The notes under the pieces were generated by a model. It did not search any database, had not been told where the DNA came from, and worked only from the letters and a program-made list of their open reading frames with translations. A program made the translations under genes and the position numbers. Positions 35,155-44,426 of a DNA stretch of 64,000 bases are shown here, one piece after another; within the stretch, counting starts at the first letter, position 1, and every line of letters starts with the position of its first letter. The DNA is from Cyclobacteriaceae bacterium YHN15 (GTDB taxonomy: Bacteria > Bacteroidota > Bacteroidia > Cytophagales > Cyclobacteriaceae). Location of the stretch: NCBI GenBank assembly GCA_003797895.1, contig RKQB01000001.1, positions 821,822 through 885,821 on the forward strand. The letters are read 5' to 3'.

Positions 35155-37473
35155 TTACTGTTTGCTAAAAATATCTCCTACTGTTGAAATTTTTGGGGAA
35201 TTACCTCTAAAACCTGTTAGAAGGGAAAATTCATACTCTTTCGACACACCAATGGATGTTAAATCTCTAATATCCAATCCACTATCATTTGGATCGCTTG
35301 ACTTGGGAACACTCATTCCCAATTCTGCCCCAATTGATGCCTTTACGATGATATCTTTAAGATTCCAGTTGCCGTCAAATTTCATAGTGTATACTGCACC
35401 TAAACCTAACTTTGATTCCAGAGCTTTTCCTACTGCTATTGGAATGTCTCCGATTTTTCCTCCAATGTAGACTGAGTGTTCAACGGTTTCTAATGTAGAT
35501 GGGTCATATTTCTGTCCACCTCCAAATTCAATATCATAGAGTTTACCCTCTATAGTTGCCTCCTTACAGGTGAACTTACTTTTTACAAAATAGAAATCCA
35601 GGTCCCAGTGGGTTATGCAATGGGTGTCCTCCCAAACTGACATCTTTCCTTTGGGGTTAACTGATTCACTGACCTGCGATTCGCAACCTTCTTCAGAATA
35701 GATGATTACCGGATAAGGATAATATTTCTGAAGTTGGGATAAAGTACTCAGGTATTCTCCATATAAAGCGTATGCAAACTCTGTAGGATCCTGAGGAAGA
35801 AAATACAGTGTGTACCAATAGGTATACTCCTGCAATCGCTGAAATGCCAGCGATTCCATTTGCTGCACGAAAGCATTGTTGATGGGTGCTGTTTTTTCTA
35901 TTCTTGTTTTGTCCAAATTCTTCCTCATCTCGCAGAGTTGTTTTATCAAGGCATCAATCTCCGCTCCCGACCCGTCACCATCTTCCAGGACTGCGATCCG
36001 CTTGGAGATTTCGCCCATTTTTTGGATGTCAGCAGCAAAAGACTCCTCCTGTGCCTTTATTTGCGAATCTCTGGCTTCCTGCAACTTAGCTATCCTTTTG
36101 TTGAAACTACTGGCATAGGAATCGTCCAATTCTGTCATCAAGACTTCCTGCGCCTGAATTTTGAATGGATTCCAGACTTGTGCAGCAAGACTGTATTGTT
36201 TTTGCACGTCTTCGAGACTTTTCATGTTCCAGTTATTGACTACCATTTGAGCAGTAATCTTTTGATAGCTGTCGAATAGCTTATCCGTTCCGGAGGGATA
36301 TTTTGTGTACAATGCACTTGTAGTTAGGGAGAGTCCATGAAAAAAATCAGCGATTTCCTGTTCCCGACTCAATGCCCTCTCATTGGATTCAGGCATCACG
36401 GGCATCGTAAATCTTTTGGTTACCGCAACTTCCCGGTAATTCCTTTTATGGTCCAACTTCAAAATTTCCATCCTATCTTCTTTTCCACTGGGTTCCAAAT
36501 CTCTCAGCTCAAAATAGGCATCTTGGGAGAAACCTCCTTTGAGCGCATTCTTCAGGTAGGATTTTGCCAAAGCGGTATTGTTTTCTTTCATTGCAATGCG
36601 TGCAAGACTACGGTTGGCTTCAGGGTGTTGCTCATATTCACTGACTGCCTGTTCGAGAAAGGGTTTGGCTTTTGTTATCTGACCTAGGCTGAGCCATGCC
36701 TGACCCAGGTTATTGTTGACAATACTGCTTTGGGGATTCTTTTGATGCAGGTATTCGAGGATAGGAATGCTGTTTTCCGCATAGCCTGCCATGGTAATGA
36801 CCGAGGCGAGGTTACTTAGCAAAAGCTCATCCTGTGGATCAGCAATGGATGCTTTCAACATCAGGTAAGCCGCGGGTTCTTGTTTGCCGGATAACCATAG
36901 CATATAGCCTGCCTCTTTTGTCTGCAATCCTTTGTTCAAATGCGGAGCAACATCCTTTTGTGCTTCGGGACTCAAAGCCTGATCTGCCCCATTCTCAAAA
37001 TCCTTCAGGAAATTGAACAACTCAGCTTCATTTCTCGGGGTGGCTTTAATACTAGCAATAGTATTTTCATCTGGGTTGGGAATGGCTTTAGGATCTGCGT
37101 CTGCCCCCTCTTCACTCATTTTTCTTTTTACATCTTCAGGGTCTTGGCCAAATTGCCGGATCATTTTTTCCATCATTTTATCTGGATCATCCTCATCTTC
37201 ATCAAATTTTTCCTCATCTGGATCTAGTTCCCCTCCCGTATACTCTTCCTCGTTATTTTCGGACTTTTTGCCCTGAGGAGGGTTTTCTTTTTCTTTAGAT
37301 GACTTCCCTCCTAGGCCGGCAGGGACTGCCTTTTCTTTCAGCTTGGAACCCAAGCCCTTTAAGGGCGATTGTTTTTCCCCTTTATCCTGTCCCTGTGCTT
37401 GAAATGTGACTAGAAACAAGGACAAAAGGATCAAAAACATTTTTAAGGAAGGTGAAATCATGTCAGTTTTCAT
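35155..37473 (-). CDS. Exported TPR and coiled-coil protein of unknown function, paralogue of 38273-40351
   Basis: 772 residues with signal peptide (MFLILLSLFLVTFQAQGQ; the exact Met is uncertain, with candidates at residues 1, 5 and 12). A low-complexity acidic linker (EEEYTGGELDPDEEKFDEDE) is followed by TPR-like helices around 185-330 (SSIVNNNLGQAWLSLGQITK, HPEANRSLARIAMKENNTAL). A charged, probably coiled-coil stretch occupies about 440-545. The C-terminal 190 residues are strand-rich with spaced Cys residues (EEGCES, THCITHWD, FTCKEAT). The TPR part aligns with the 692-residue protein at 38273: NNLGQAWLSLGQ against NNLAQAWFGLGD. It may form part of an envelope complex; nothing in the sequence shows an enzymatic role. 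Third gene in its transcript. Confidence 0.78.
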   Translation of the reverse strand: MKTDMISPSLKMFLILLSLFLVTFQAQGQDKGEKQSPLKGLGSKLKEKAVPAGLGGKSSKEKENPPQGKKSENNEEEYTGGELDPDEEKFDEDEDDPDKMMEKMIRQFGQDPEDVKRKMSEEGADADPKAIPNPDENTIASIKATPRNEAELFNFLKDFENGADQALSPEAQKDVAPHLNKGLQTKEAGYMLWLSGKQEPAAYLMLKASIADPQDELLLSNLASVITMAGYAENSIPILEYLHQKNPQSSIVNNNLGQAWLSLGQITKAKPFLEQAVSEYEQHPEANRSLARIAMKENNTALAKSYLKNALKGGFSQDAYFELRDLEPSGKEDRMEILKLDHKRNYREVAVTKRFTMPVMPESNERALSREQEIADFFHGLSLTTSALYTKYPSGTDKLFDSYQKITAQMVVNNWNMKSLEDVQKQYSLAAQVWNPFKIQAQEVLMTELDDSYASSFNKRIAKLQEARDSQIKAQEESFAADIQKMGEISKRIAVLEDGDGSGAEIDALIKQLCEMRKNLDKTRIEKTAPINNAFVQQMESLAFQRLQEYTYWYTLYFLPQDPTEFAYALYGEYLSTLSQLQKYYPYPVIIYSEEGCESQVSESVNPKGKMSVWEDTHCITHWDLDFYFVKSKFTCKEATIEGKLYDIEFGGGQKYDPSTLETVEHSVYIGGKIGDIPIAVGKALESKLGLGAVYTMKFDGNWNLKDIIVKASIGAELGMSVPKSSDPNDSGLDIRDLTSIGVSKEYEFSLLTGFRGNSPKISTVGDIFSKQ

Positions 37474-37525
37474 AGGGAATTCATTTTATAGGTCTTATCA
37501 TGTTTTTCTTAGTATCCAATTCCTA

Positions 37526-38269
37526 TCACTTTTCTTTTTGGTCTTTGATACAGCGGCAGGAATAGCCGTTTGTTGCAAGCGTGTATATTCTGCCTACGGC
37601 ATCTGTATTATAATGTACGTGGTGGTTCCAGAGGTAAAGCAGCCCATATCTGTCATCATAGACAGTGGAGGTCCAGAAATTTCCATATTGGCCAAGTGTG
37701 ACAAACTCTCCATTGTCTTTTCGGGCACCTGCCGGTGCAATAGCCAAACCACTGGAATTGTCTCCGGAGAATTCAGAGGGATTCCATCCGGATGGTTTTT
37801 TCAGCTTGGGAGCAATATTTCCCCTATCACCCGTTTGTTCCAATTCAGAAGCAGGCAACCCAAGAAAACGCTCCAATTCGATCCATTCTTTGTCTGTGGG
37901 AATATGCCAGCCCTCTGGACAGAGCTTCCCTGTTGCCACAGCATAGCCATTGTACAGGAATCCGTATTTCTCAATATTCTTAGCGTCATTGTCGAAAAAA
38001 GCATAAGCTTCGCTTTTGTTTTGGGACCATTCAGTAGCATCCTGGCGATTGGGAATTTTCACCGTGTCCCGATAATAAGTAGTCCTGAGATTCTCCTTGA
38101 ACCAATACTGATTGCCGATTTTGATCACCTCATAGCGGTTGCTGTCGATGTCATAGACAGGAAGTAGATTGAGATCCAGGCTGTCTGATTTTGGATTTTC
38201 TTGTGCTTGTCCTTGGCTGAAAGCGATGCTTACAGAAAGCATAAAGAGTAGGGTAAACCGGAATCTCAT
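37526..38269 (-). CDS. FISUMP (Fib_succ_major) domain exported protein
   Basis: 247 residues with signal peptide (LLFMLSVSIAFSQGQAQ). A complete Fibrobacter succinogenes major-paralogue domain runs from about residue 40: VIKIGNQYWFKENLRTTYYRD, YGFLYNGYAVATGKLCPEGW, HIPTDKEWIELERFLG, SSGLAIAPAGARKDNGEF, YGNFWTSTVYDDRYG and the closing GYSCRCIKD. The domain is widespread in surface proteins of Bacteroidota and Fibrobacteres; its role is not established, with adhesion or carbohydrate binding suggested. It lies 3 bp after the upstream TPR gene and 52 bp before the next, inside the palindrome-controlled operon. It serves as a complete reference for the decayed copy at 11990-12408. Confidence 0.88.
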   Translation of the reverse strand: MRFRFTLLFMLSVSIAFSQGQAQENPKSDSLDLNLLPVYDIDSNRYEVIKIGNQYWFKENLRTTYYRDTVKIPNRQDATEWSQNKSEAYAFFDNDAKNIEKYGFLYNGYAVATGKLCPEGWHIPTDKEWIELERFLGLPASELEQTGDRGNIAPKLKKPSGWNPSEFSGDNSSGLAIAPAGARKDNGEFVTLGQYGNFWTSTVYDDRYGLLYLWNHHVHYNTDAVGRIYTLATNGYSCRCIKDQKEK

Positions 38270-38272
38270 GCC

Positions 38273-40351
38273 TTAATTACTTAAAAGTGAAACTTCACCA
38301 AGTATAGATTTTCCTTTCAAGGAAGGACCACTGTTCCAGCCCCAATGGGCCTCGGTCCCGATAAGGGTCAAAGAAGGATCATCAGAAAAACCCAAAGAGG
38401 CTTTGTTATCGGTTATATCGCCAAGGTTTGTTCCAAATGTGGCTTTCGCTCCTGCCTTTACTCCTACATCGGTAATTCCTTCCCCGTTGAATTCAATAAA
38501 GCCTGATAGTTCACCCTTTAATTCTGCCTTTACTGGACCGAGTTTAGAGGGTTCTGCCAAGTCTACATCAAAACCAATCTCCACCGCCCCTTGGATGATT
38601 TCATTGGTGTCCATATTCTCCCTGATTTTGAATTTCAAAAACTTGGAATCCAATTCAGTGGTCATTTTATTGCATTCGAGGGTAATTGATCCTACGACTA
38701 AATTGAGTGTACTTTTTTCTTTGCAGTTTAAGTCATAGAAATCAGCCAATTTCCCGGAGGTTTTTCCTGGGGATTCTTCGTACTCACAAAACTTGATTGG
38801 GCTAACAAACTCAACTTCCTGGTTACCAATCAATCCCAACCAAAATGCTTTGGAAGAAAGCACTTTCATTTCAAATTCAACGGGGAGCAAACTAAACTGA
38901 TTGTAATTCATCTCTCTGCTAAGTTTCTTTCTATGGTAGTCAATCCAATTGGCATTACCTTCTTCTAGATAAGTATTGACCTTTCTCAAGTATGCACTTT
39001 GGATTTCGTTCCAAGCTTCACAATAGGCCTGCCTGTCTGCATCACTGGCTCCTTCCCCGATTCTTCCTTTAAATCTTTCGTCCAATTCTGTAATTTGCTG
39101 CTCGACTTCCTTTTCCATGTAATACAGCATTTCGGGCCGGGCGTTGATCTCCTCTAACAACTCTTCATACTTCTGATTTTCAAATCTTTCATCATTCTCC
39201 TCATAATACCTTCTCAAAGCTTGTGCTTTAGGGGCAAAAACCAACTGTGTGATTGGACCTCCACCGTCCATCCTGCCTCCGGTCATTCTGGCCAAGGGGT
39301 CATTCATGGCAGATTCCAAAAAACTCCCCGTGAGTTCATCATTCATTTGACTGATCTCTGCGGCTTGGGCATTGATCTCTGACCTGTAAGCCTCCCATTC
39401 CTTTTCCAGAGCCTCGCTTTCAAAGACATTCTGGGGGTATTTTGGCCAGTTCATGTGGACCAGACCCATTGGATCTTCATTCATTGGGGGTTGCCATGTC
39501 AGGTCATTTGGAGTTACTTTTTGCCCCAATTCCCTGATCTTTTCTTCTTTATCAGGATTATATCCTGATTTGAGACTCTTTTTAAATGCCTCTGCTGCTG
39601 CGGTTCTGTTTCCTTTTTTTTCTTCAATGATTCCTTTGGTGAGATTTGCCTGACTGTGATAGGCATAGAGTCGGATGGCACTGTCCAGATAAGCTTCTGC
39701 CGTAGGCAGGTCTCCAAGACCGAACCAGGCCTGTGCCAGGTTATTTAGCACCGTACTGTTTTTCGGGTAGCGTGAATTGAGGGACCTCAGAATAGGAAGT
39801 GCTGCTTCCTCTGCTCCTGCCATGGTGAGAAAAGCTGCATAGTTGTTCAGGTAGTCGGGGTTTTGTGGAGCAGATTGGACAGCATTTCCCAGAACCAAAA
39901 TGGCATAATCCGGCATGCCAAACATCCAAAGCCCATTGGCCAGATGGGCCTTTTCGCCAACATTGGGAGTGTTGGCCATCATTTCATTCGCAGAGGAGGT
40001 TCTAGCGGCACCTAGTTTAGCTGCAATTGAGCTATGGACATTTTTAAGGTAAGCCGGTAATTCGGCCTGATTCAGGGAGACCTTTTTTGCCATTAAGATT
40101 CTGGATTCATCCCTGGAGGGGATTTGCCATTTGGCTTCATCGGAATCATCGAAGTCCCCGGACATCATGGACATATCCGGAAACTTGATGCCCATTTTTT
40201 TCACCATCTCTATTTCTTCAGGGTCTAATTCCTCCATCATGTTTTCAAGCTCAGTTTTATTGGTGGGTTTTTTCTGGGCTAAAACTTCATAAGGCCTGAG
40301 GAATAATACCCAAGACAAAAGCATCGTGGAGACTAATAAAAGGCACTTCAT
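38273..40351 (-). CDS. Exported TPR protein of unknown function, first gene of regulated operon
   Basis: 692 residues from ATG 40351, chosen because the signal peptide MKCLLLVSTMLLSWVLF begins there and the predicted -7 box is only 7 bases before the alternative ATG at 40384. After an acidic region (ENMMEELDPEEIEMV), TPR-like repeats fill about 115-270 (NPDYLNNYAAFLTMAGAEE, NSTVLNNLAQAWFGLGDLPT, HSQANLTKGIIEEKKGN). Long charged helices follow (about 320-480), then a strand-rich C-terminal domain with Cys in KFCEYEE, DLNCKEK and ITLECNK. It has the same layout as the 772-residue protein at 35155, so the two are paralogues. No known enzyme motif. The operon runs on to FISUMP, TPR paralogue and the 388-residue protein. 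Confidence 0.78.
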   Translation of the reverse strand: MKCLLLVSTMLLSWVLFLRPYEVLAQKKPTNKTELENMMEELDPEEIEMVKKMGIKFPDMSMMSGDFDDSDEAKWQIPSRDESRILMAKKVSLNQAELPAYLKNVHSSIAAKLGAARTSSANEMMANTPNVGEKAHLANGLWMFGMPDYAILVLGNAVQSAPQNPDYLNNYAAFLTMAGAEEAALPILRSLNSRYPKNSTVLNNLAQAWFGLGDLPTAEAYLDSAIRLYAYHSQANLTKGIIEEKKGNRTAAAEAFKKSLKSGYNPDKEEKIRELGQKVTPNDLTWQPPMNEDPMGLVHMNWPKYPQNVFESEALEKEWEAYRSEINAQAAEISQMNDELTGSFLESAMNDPLARMTGGRMDGGGPITQLVFAPKAQALRRYYEENDERFENQKYEELLEEINARPEMLYYMEKEVEQQITELDERFKGRIGEGASDADRQAYCEAWNEIQSAYLRKVNTYLEEGNANWIDYHRKKLSREMNYNQFSLLPVEFEMKVLSSKAFWLGLIGNQEVEFVSPIKFCEYEESPGKTSGKLADFYDLNCKEKSTLNLVVGSITLECNKMTTELDSKFLKFKIRENMDTNEIIQGAVEIGFDVDLAEPSKLGPVKAELKGELSGFIEFNGEGITDVGVKAGAKATFGTNLGDITDNKASLGFSDDPSLTLIGTEAHWGWNSGPSLKGKSILGEVSLLSN

Positions 40352-40391
40352 GGTTTCGGAAATTGGTTTGGGTTGAATAGTCATTTCGAAG

Positions 40392-40438
40392 GAAAGCTAG
40401 CCGATTTCAACACCATTCGACATCCTGTAAAAAGGGGA
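40392..40438 (-). promoter_or_regulatory. Regulated promoter of the four-gene exported-protein operon
   Basis: On the minus strand TCCCCTTTTTACAGGA (40438-40423), 23 bases, TAGCTTTC (40399-40392). No -33 TTTG. It lies downstream of a terminator for the preceding transcript, so it starts a separate unit. Confidence 0.75.
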
Positions 40439-40477
40439 TATTTGATCTATAGGTAAAAGATTTGGTAGGGAAGGACG

Positions 40478-40509
40478 CAAAAAAAAACCGACCTCATTTA
40501 CTGGGCCGG
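40478..40509 (-). terminator. Terminator after the 364-residue protein gene
   Basis: On the minus strand CCGGCC pairs with GGTCGG around a ten-base loop, followed by about ten T residues (40487-40478). It separates the 42300-40603 transcript from the operon beginning at 40351. Confidence 0.75.
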
Positions 40510-40602
40510 GGCTGGTTTGGATGGGAATACCTGTAAGAGTTGGATATTTATTTCTGGTTTTTAGTACATTGTTACATTAAGCTTCGAAAAAATTTAAAAC
40601 CC

Positions 40603-41697
40603 CTATTTCATTGTGACCTGCGATTGATCGGCAAGCAGCGCTTTGAATTGATTAATATTTTCTTCAATAGCTTTCGAAATGGTGTTGTAAACATGCTCAA
40701 ATACCGGATCACCATGACTGACGGTAAAGACAATGCAAAACATTTGTGGAGCAGACATTGGGAGTTTGGTATTGTAATAAGACAAATCAGGTTTGATTAG
40801 AATGTCGGAATATTGCTTTCCCATTTCCACAAAATCAGAAAGCGGGAAACCATCACCCCTGCTTTGAATAATAGCCGGTTTAGAAAGCTCCTCTTCTCCT
40901 AAGTTTTTCAGCATTTCATTGATTTTATCGATAGGTTCCTGAAAGAAACGATGAGTAGAAGCATTAACGTCAGCGTAATAGGCCTTTTCCTCTTCTGTTA
41001 AATTTCTGTCTTTGATGACCGCATAATTTTGGTCAGCTTCCTTGATCTTGGCGTTAAAAATTTCCTTCATGTTCGACAGGTATTCTTTTTTGGTGACATT
41101 TCTGTAAGGCAACTTATTGTCATAAGTAAAGAGCCAGGTGTATTTTTTAATTTTATCGTTATAATCAACATCCTCTTTAAAAAAATAATACCCACCTTTA
41201 TTTTCGGGAATACTTCTAAACCTGAAAAACTGCTCTTCTCTATCGTCTGTAATTTCAGCTGCTTTTACCCAATGAAATTCGTTGAAATTTATATACAAGG
41301 AAGTTGGGGTGGAGACATCCACATAACTTTGTCCCGGTTTTTCCTTGTCGCATAGGTATCGTAGAAAATGGGATCCAAAGCCATAGGGATTGGCCACCCA
41401 GCCTTTGGCTACTGCTGGGTTATAGCCATAAATTCCCGACCAACTGACCTCGCAACCCATGGGTTCATAGTGCTCTTTGATAATATTGAATACTTTCGCT
41501 ACTACTTCTTTTTCTTTGGCCAGATCGGCTGCTGATACACCACTTGTTGAACCTTGAAGGCCAGGCTTCCAATCTCCTGGCATTTCGGCTAGTTCCTCCT
41601 GAGAGCAGTTTTGGGAAATGGCTTCCGGGCCCGTCAAGATCCAAAAGAGAAGCATGAAGAAGATGATTCGTTTATATTTATTGGATAGCATTTTCAT
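40603..41697 (-). CDS. Exported protein of unknown function, paralogue of 33928-35094
   Basis: 364 residues, signal peptide ending at TGPEAISQ. It shares NCSQEELAEMPGDWKPG and the YRNVTKKEYLSNMKEIF block with the 388-residue protein at 33928. The middle contains DVSTPTSLYINFNEFHWV and GYYFFKEDVDYNDKIKKY, which are mostly strands, and a helical part with NLTEEEKAYYADVNASTHRFF. The C terminus (SAPQMFCIVFTVSHGDPVFE) is again strand-rich. Not a family I can name. It follows the 186-residue protein gene by 42 bp, and both are transcribed from the palindrome-controlled promoter at 42322-42368. A terminator follows its stop. Confidence 0.78.
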   Translation of the reverse strand: MKMLSNKYKRIIFFMLLFWILTGPEAISQNCSQEELAEMPGDWKPGLQGSTSGVSAADLAKEKEVVAKVFNIIKEHYEPMGCEVSWSGIYGYNPAVAKGWVANPYGFGSHFLRYLCDKEKPGQSYVDVSTPTSLYINFNEFHWVKAAEITDDREEQFFRFRSIPENKGGYYFFKEDVDYNDKIKKYTWLFTYDNKLPYRNVTKKEYLSNMKEIFNAKIKEADQNYAVIKDRNLTEEEKAYYADVNASTHRFFQEPIDKINEMLKNLGEEELSKPAIIQSRGDGFPLSDFVEMGKQYSDILIKPDLSYYNTKLPMSAPQMFCIVFTVSHGDPVFEHVYNTISKAIEENINQFKALLADQSQVTMK

Positions 41698-41739
41698 GGT
41701 AATAAGGCTTTAGAGAATTATTGGTAATACTTTATTGGT

Positions 41740-42300
41740 TTATAAGATAGGAGGCTTTTGGTTTATTAACGGATTTGAAATTGTATTCCGGCCAGGAGGC
41801 AATGGAGGTATATAGTCCGGAAAAACAATTGTAATATTTGAACTTATTGTTTTTTGGGAGGGATTTAATTTGGGTCGCGAATCAGGAGGCCTATTGGATT
41901 TTGCCAGGTAAAGATTGGTTGCTTTTTCCTCTACCGAAAGGAAAGTGAAATAGGAGACTCCCTCCTTACTTACCCAGGCAAAATGATCATTTTCAAGTGG
42001 ATTAATCTGAAAACCAGACGCTTCAAGCAATAGAACCAAGGAATCTGTAACAAAAGCCGATTCCGCCTTGGAAGGCAGGATATAGACTTCAGTTTCTGAA
42101 AGCTTGACATTAGGGTCCGAGACCTCAGCTTCCATAAAAGAGGTAGCTGCGGCTATAGAAAGAAAGCGCTTATCCTGCTTGCTGCCTTGGGGTAACTTTA
42201 AATTTAAAGCTTGGATTGAGGTAGTGGGTACGACATTCTTTTGTGCTATTGCTGAGCTGGCAATCAGGCAGATCCAGATTAGGGAAAATAAGGATTTCAT
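41740..42300 (-). CDS. Small exported protein of unknown function
   Basis: 186 residues with signal peptide (LIWICLIASSAIAQ). The mature protein has a compact N-terminal part (KLSETEVYILPSKAESAFVT, LVLLLEASGFQINPLEND) and a Pro-rich tail (FPDYIPPLPPGRNTISNPL). No recognised domain, membrane anchor or catalytic motif. It is the first gene after the regulated promoter next to, and divergent from, the histidine kinase gene, which makes it a likely direct target of that two-component system. It is cotranscribed with the 364-residue protein 42 bp downstream. Confidence 0.72.
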   Translation of the reverse strand: MKSLFSLIWICLIASSAIAQKNVVPTTSIQALNLKLPQGSKQDKRFLSIAAATSFMEAEVSDPNVKLSETEVYILPSKAESAFVTDSLVLLLEASGFQINPLENDHFAWVSKEGVSYFTFLSVEEKATNLYLAKSNRPPDSRPKLNPSQKTISSNITIVFPDYIPPLPPGRNTISNPLINQKPPIL

Positions 42301-42321
42301 AAATAGGGTTTATTTTTAATT

Positions 42322-42368
42322 GAAACTTACTCGGTTTTACTTCCTCTTGGAATCCTGTAAAAACAGGA
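42322..42368 (-). promoter_or_regulatory. Regulated promoter of the 186-residue protein operon
   Basis: On the minus strand the perfect palindrome TCCTGTTTTTACAGGA (42368-42353), 23 bases, TAAGTTTC (42329-42322); the ATG follows 21 bases after the box, as at 33792. No -33 TTTG, as expected of an activator-dependent promoter. Confidence 0.78.
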
Positions 42369-42385
42369 TATTTTTTATTCCAATA

Positions 42386-42432
42386 TCCTGTAAATAGGGG
42401 AGGTTTATGGATTCAGTAAATTTCTTAATTTG
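42386..42432 (+). promoter_or_regulatory. Regulated promoter of the kinase/regulator operon (probable autoregulation)
   Basis: On the plus strand TCCTGTAAATAGGGGA (42386-42401), 23 bases, TTAATTTG (42425-42432). The spacing is identical to the three other copies. Its palindrome starts 33 bp from that of the divergent promoter, so two bound dimers would lie on about the same face of the helix. Confidence 0.7.
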
Positions 42433-42461
42433 TAGTGTCTATCTTCTCATCGTCTCGCTTC

Positions 42462-44426
42462 ATGAAAAAACTCCTGTTCATTATATTTATTTTTTCCCTA
42501 AGTCGTGACCTTATCGCTCAACAGCATTTGGCGGATAGTATTAGGCTGACGCTTCAACAAAATCTTCCTGATACTTCCAGAGCATACAATCTGATAATGC
42601 TTGCCATGTACACCGAACCATTGGATTTGGCGAAGGCACACGAAATCTATAAGGAAGCAGTTTATTTTTCCTTGGAACGAAACCTGGAATACTATGCTGG
42701 ACTTGCATTATTCTACGAATCGACTCCCTATGAACTCACCGGGAAATATCAAAAGCAGAAAGAAAACCTGGATAGTGCAGCTTTATTTTTCCGACAATCT
42801 TCCCACCCCAAGGCGAAAAGAGAGGAAGCACGGGTGTTCGGAGGTTTGTCCAATTACTTCAGACAAGCCGATAAGCTGGATTCTGCGGTGGAAGCTTCGC
42901 TCACCTCAATCGCAATGCTCGAAGATTTGAAAGAATATGCAAGGCTTTCGACCCATTGCGTGAATTTAGCCATGATATTTCAGCAGCTTAGTCTGCCCGA
43001 AAAACAGAAAGAATATGTGGACAAAGGCTTGGATTTTGCGAAAAAGGCCAACCATACCAGTAACCTGCTGCTTGGTTATTTGCAGCAGGCAAATTACTTC
43101 ACGGAAATTCGCGATTTTCAGAAAGCGAAACTTTACGCTGATTCTGCCTCGGCCTATTACAGCGATAGTTATGATTTTACAAGGAAACAAAACTTTTTTT
43201 TGATAAAAGCTGCTGCATACCAGAATATCAGCGAATTCGACAGCGCCATCCATTATTTCGAGAAAGCATATGAAAATGGCAAAGCAGCGAATTCACGCTG
43301 GAATATGACCGAGCCCCTAATGCAGATCGGTTACATTAACTTTAAGCAGAAAAATTACCCCGAGGCGGAAAAGTATGTCAAAATGGGACTTGAGATTGCT
43401 GAAACTGATTCAGTGCTGGTTTTTATGAAAGAAGGCTATGGCACACTTAGTGATATCTATGCCGCTAGCGGGAAATTTGAAGACGCATACACCTTTCTAA
43501 CCCGCTACAATACCATCAAAGACAGCTTACAGAGTGAAGACAGGAAAAAATTTGCCCTAGATATCGAAAAAAAATATGAAACGGAGAAACAACGCAACCA
43601 AATCCTTCAACTCGAGGCTCAAAACGCCAACCAATCAGCTGAAAACCAAAAAAGAAAGCTAACCATCTGGATGCTGGTCATTTTGGCAGTGTCATTGGGA
43701 GCGATCATTCTCCTAATAATCCGAAAAAACCAGCACAAGCAACAGCTTCAACATCAGCGGATCAAGGAACTTGAAACCGAAAAGCAACTAGCTGCAACAG
43801 AAGCGGTGCTGAAAGGTGAAGAACAAGAGCGAAGCAGACTGGCCAAAGACCTCCATGATGGATTGGGGGGGCTGCTATCCGGTATTAAATTTTCCTTTCA
43901 AACCATGAAAGGCAACCTGATTTTGACCCCAGAAAATGCCCGGCTATTCGAAAGGAGCCTGGATATGTTGGACACCTCCATTATAGAAATGAGGAGAGTC
44001 GCTCACAACCTGATGCCTGAAAACCTGATTAAATTCGGGTTAGATGCTGCCTTGAGGGATTTTTGTGAAGACATCAACCAAAGCGAGGTGGTAGAACTTC
44101 GGTACATTTCCATTGGACTCAAAGGTGAGGAAATCGAGCAGACCACAGCGATTTCACTTTACCGGATCATTCAGGAACTGGTCAATAACATTTTGAAACA
44201 TGCCGAGGCCAAAATGGCCTTGGTTCAACTGACCAAAAATGGAAATCTGATTTTGCTTGACGTAGAGGATGACGGAAAGGGATTTGAACATTCCAAAATG
44301 CTTCTCAGCAACGGGATTGGTTGGGCCAATATTAAAAGCCGAATGGAATACCTCAATGCGAAATTTACACTGGACTCTTCCCCGGGAAAGGGAAGTAGCA
44401 TTCATATAGAAGTCGAATTATCATGA
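42462..44426 (+). CDS. TPR-containing membrane sensor histidine kinase (HisKA_3 type)
   Basis: 654 residues from ATG 42462; a GTG at 42435 would place nine residues before the signal peptide. Signal peptide MKKLLFIIFIFSLSRDLIAQ; periplasmic TPR repeats about 25-370; one membrane helix about 400-422 (LTIWMLVILAVSLGAIILLI). A coiled coil (QLQHQRIKELETEKQLAATE) follows, then HisKA_3 with phospho-acceptor His465 in KDLHDGLGGLLSGIKFSF and a HATPase domain with VNNILKHAEA (N box) and DVEDDGKGFE, to the C terminus (NGIGWANIKSRMEYL). This is the usual Bacteroidota NarL-system layout. The stop overlaps the response regulator start by 4 bp. Probable controller of the adjoining exported-protein island. 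The signal is unknown, perhaps a protein or peptide bound by the TPRs. Confidence 0.93.
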   Translation: MKKLLFIIFIFSLSRDLIAQQHLADSIRLTLQQNLPDTSRAYNLIMLAMYTEPLDLAKAHEIYKEAVYFSLERNLEYYAGLALFYESTPYELTGKYQKQKENLDSAALFFRQSSHPKAKREEARVFGGLSNYFRQADKLDSAVEASLTSIAMLEDLKEYARLSTHCVNLAMIFQQLSLPEKQKEYVDKGLDFAKKANHTSNLLLGYLQQANYFTEIRDFQKAKLYADSASAYYSDSYDFTRKQNFFLIKAAAYQNISEFDSAIHYFEKAYENGKAANSRWNMTEPLMQIGYINFKQKNYPEAEKYVKMGLEIAETDSVLVFMKEGYGTLSDIYAASGKFEDAYTFLTRYNTIKDSLQSEDRKKFALDIEKKYETEKQRNQILQLEAQNANQSAENQKRKLTIWMLVILAVSLGAIILLIIRKNQHKQQLQHQRIKELETEKQLAATEAVLKGEEQERSRLAKDLHDGLGGLLSGIKFSFQTMKGNLILTPENARLFERSLDMLDTSIIEMRRVAHNLMPENLIKFGLDAALRDFCEDINQSEVVELRYISIGLKGEEIEQTTAISLYRIIQELVNNILKHAEAKMALVQLTKNGNLILLDVEDDGKGFEHSKMLLSNGIGWANIKSRMEYLNAKFTLDSSPGKGSSIHIEVELS

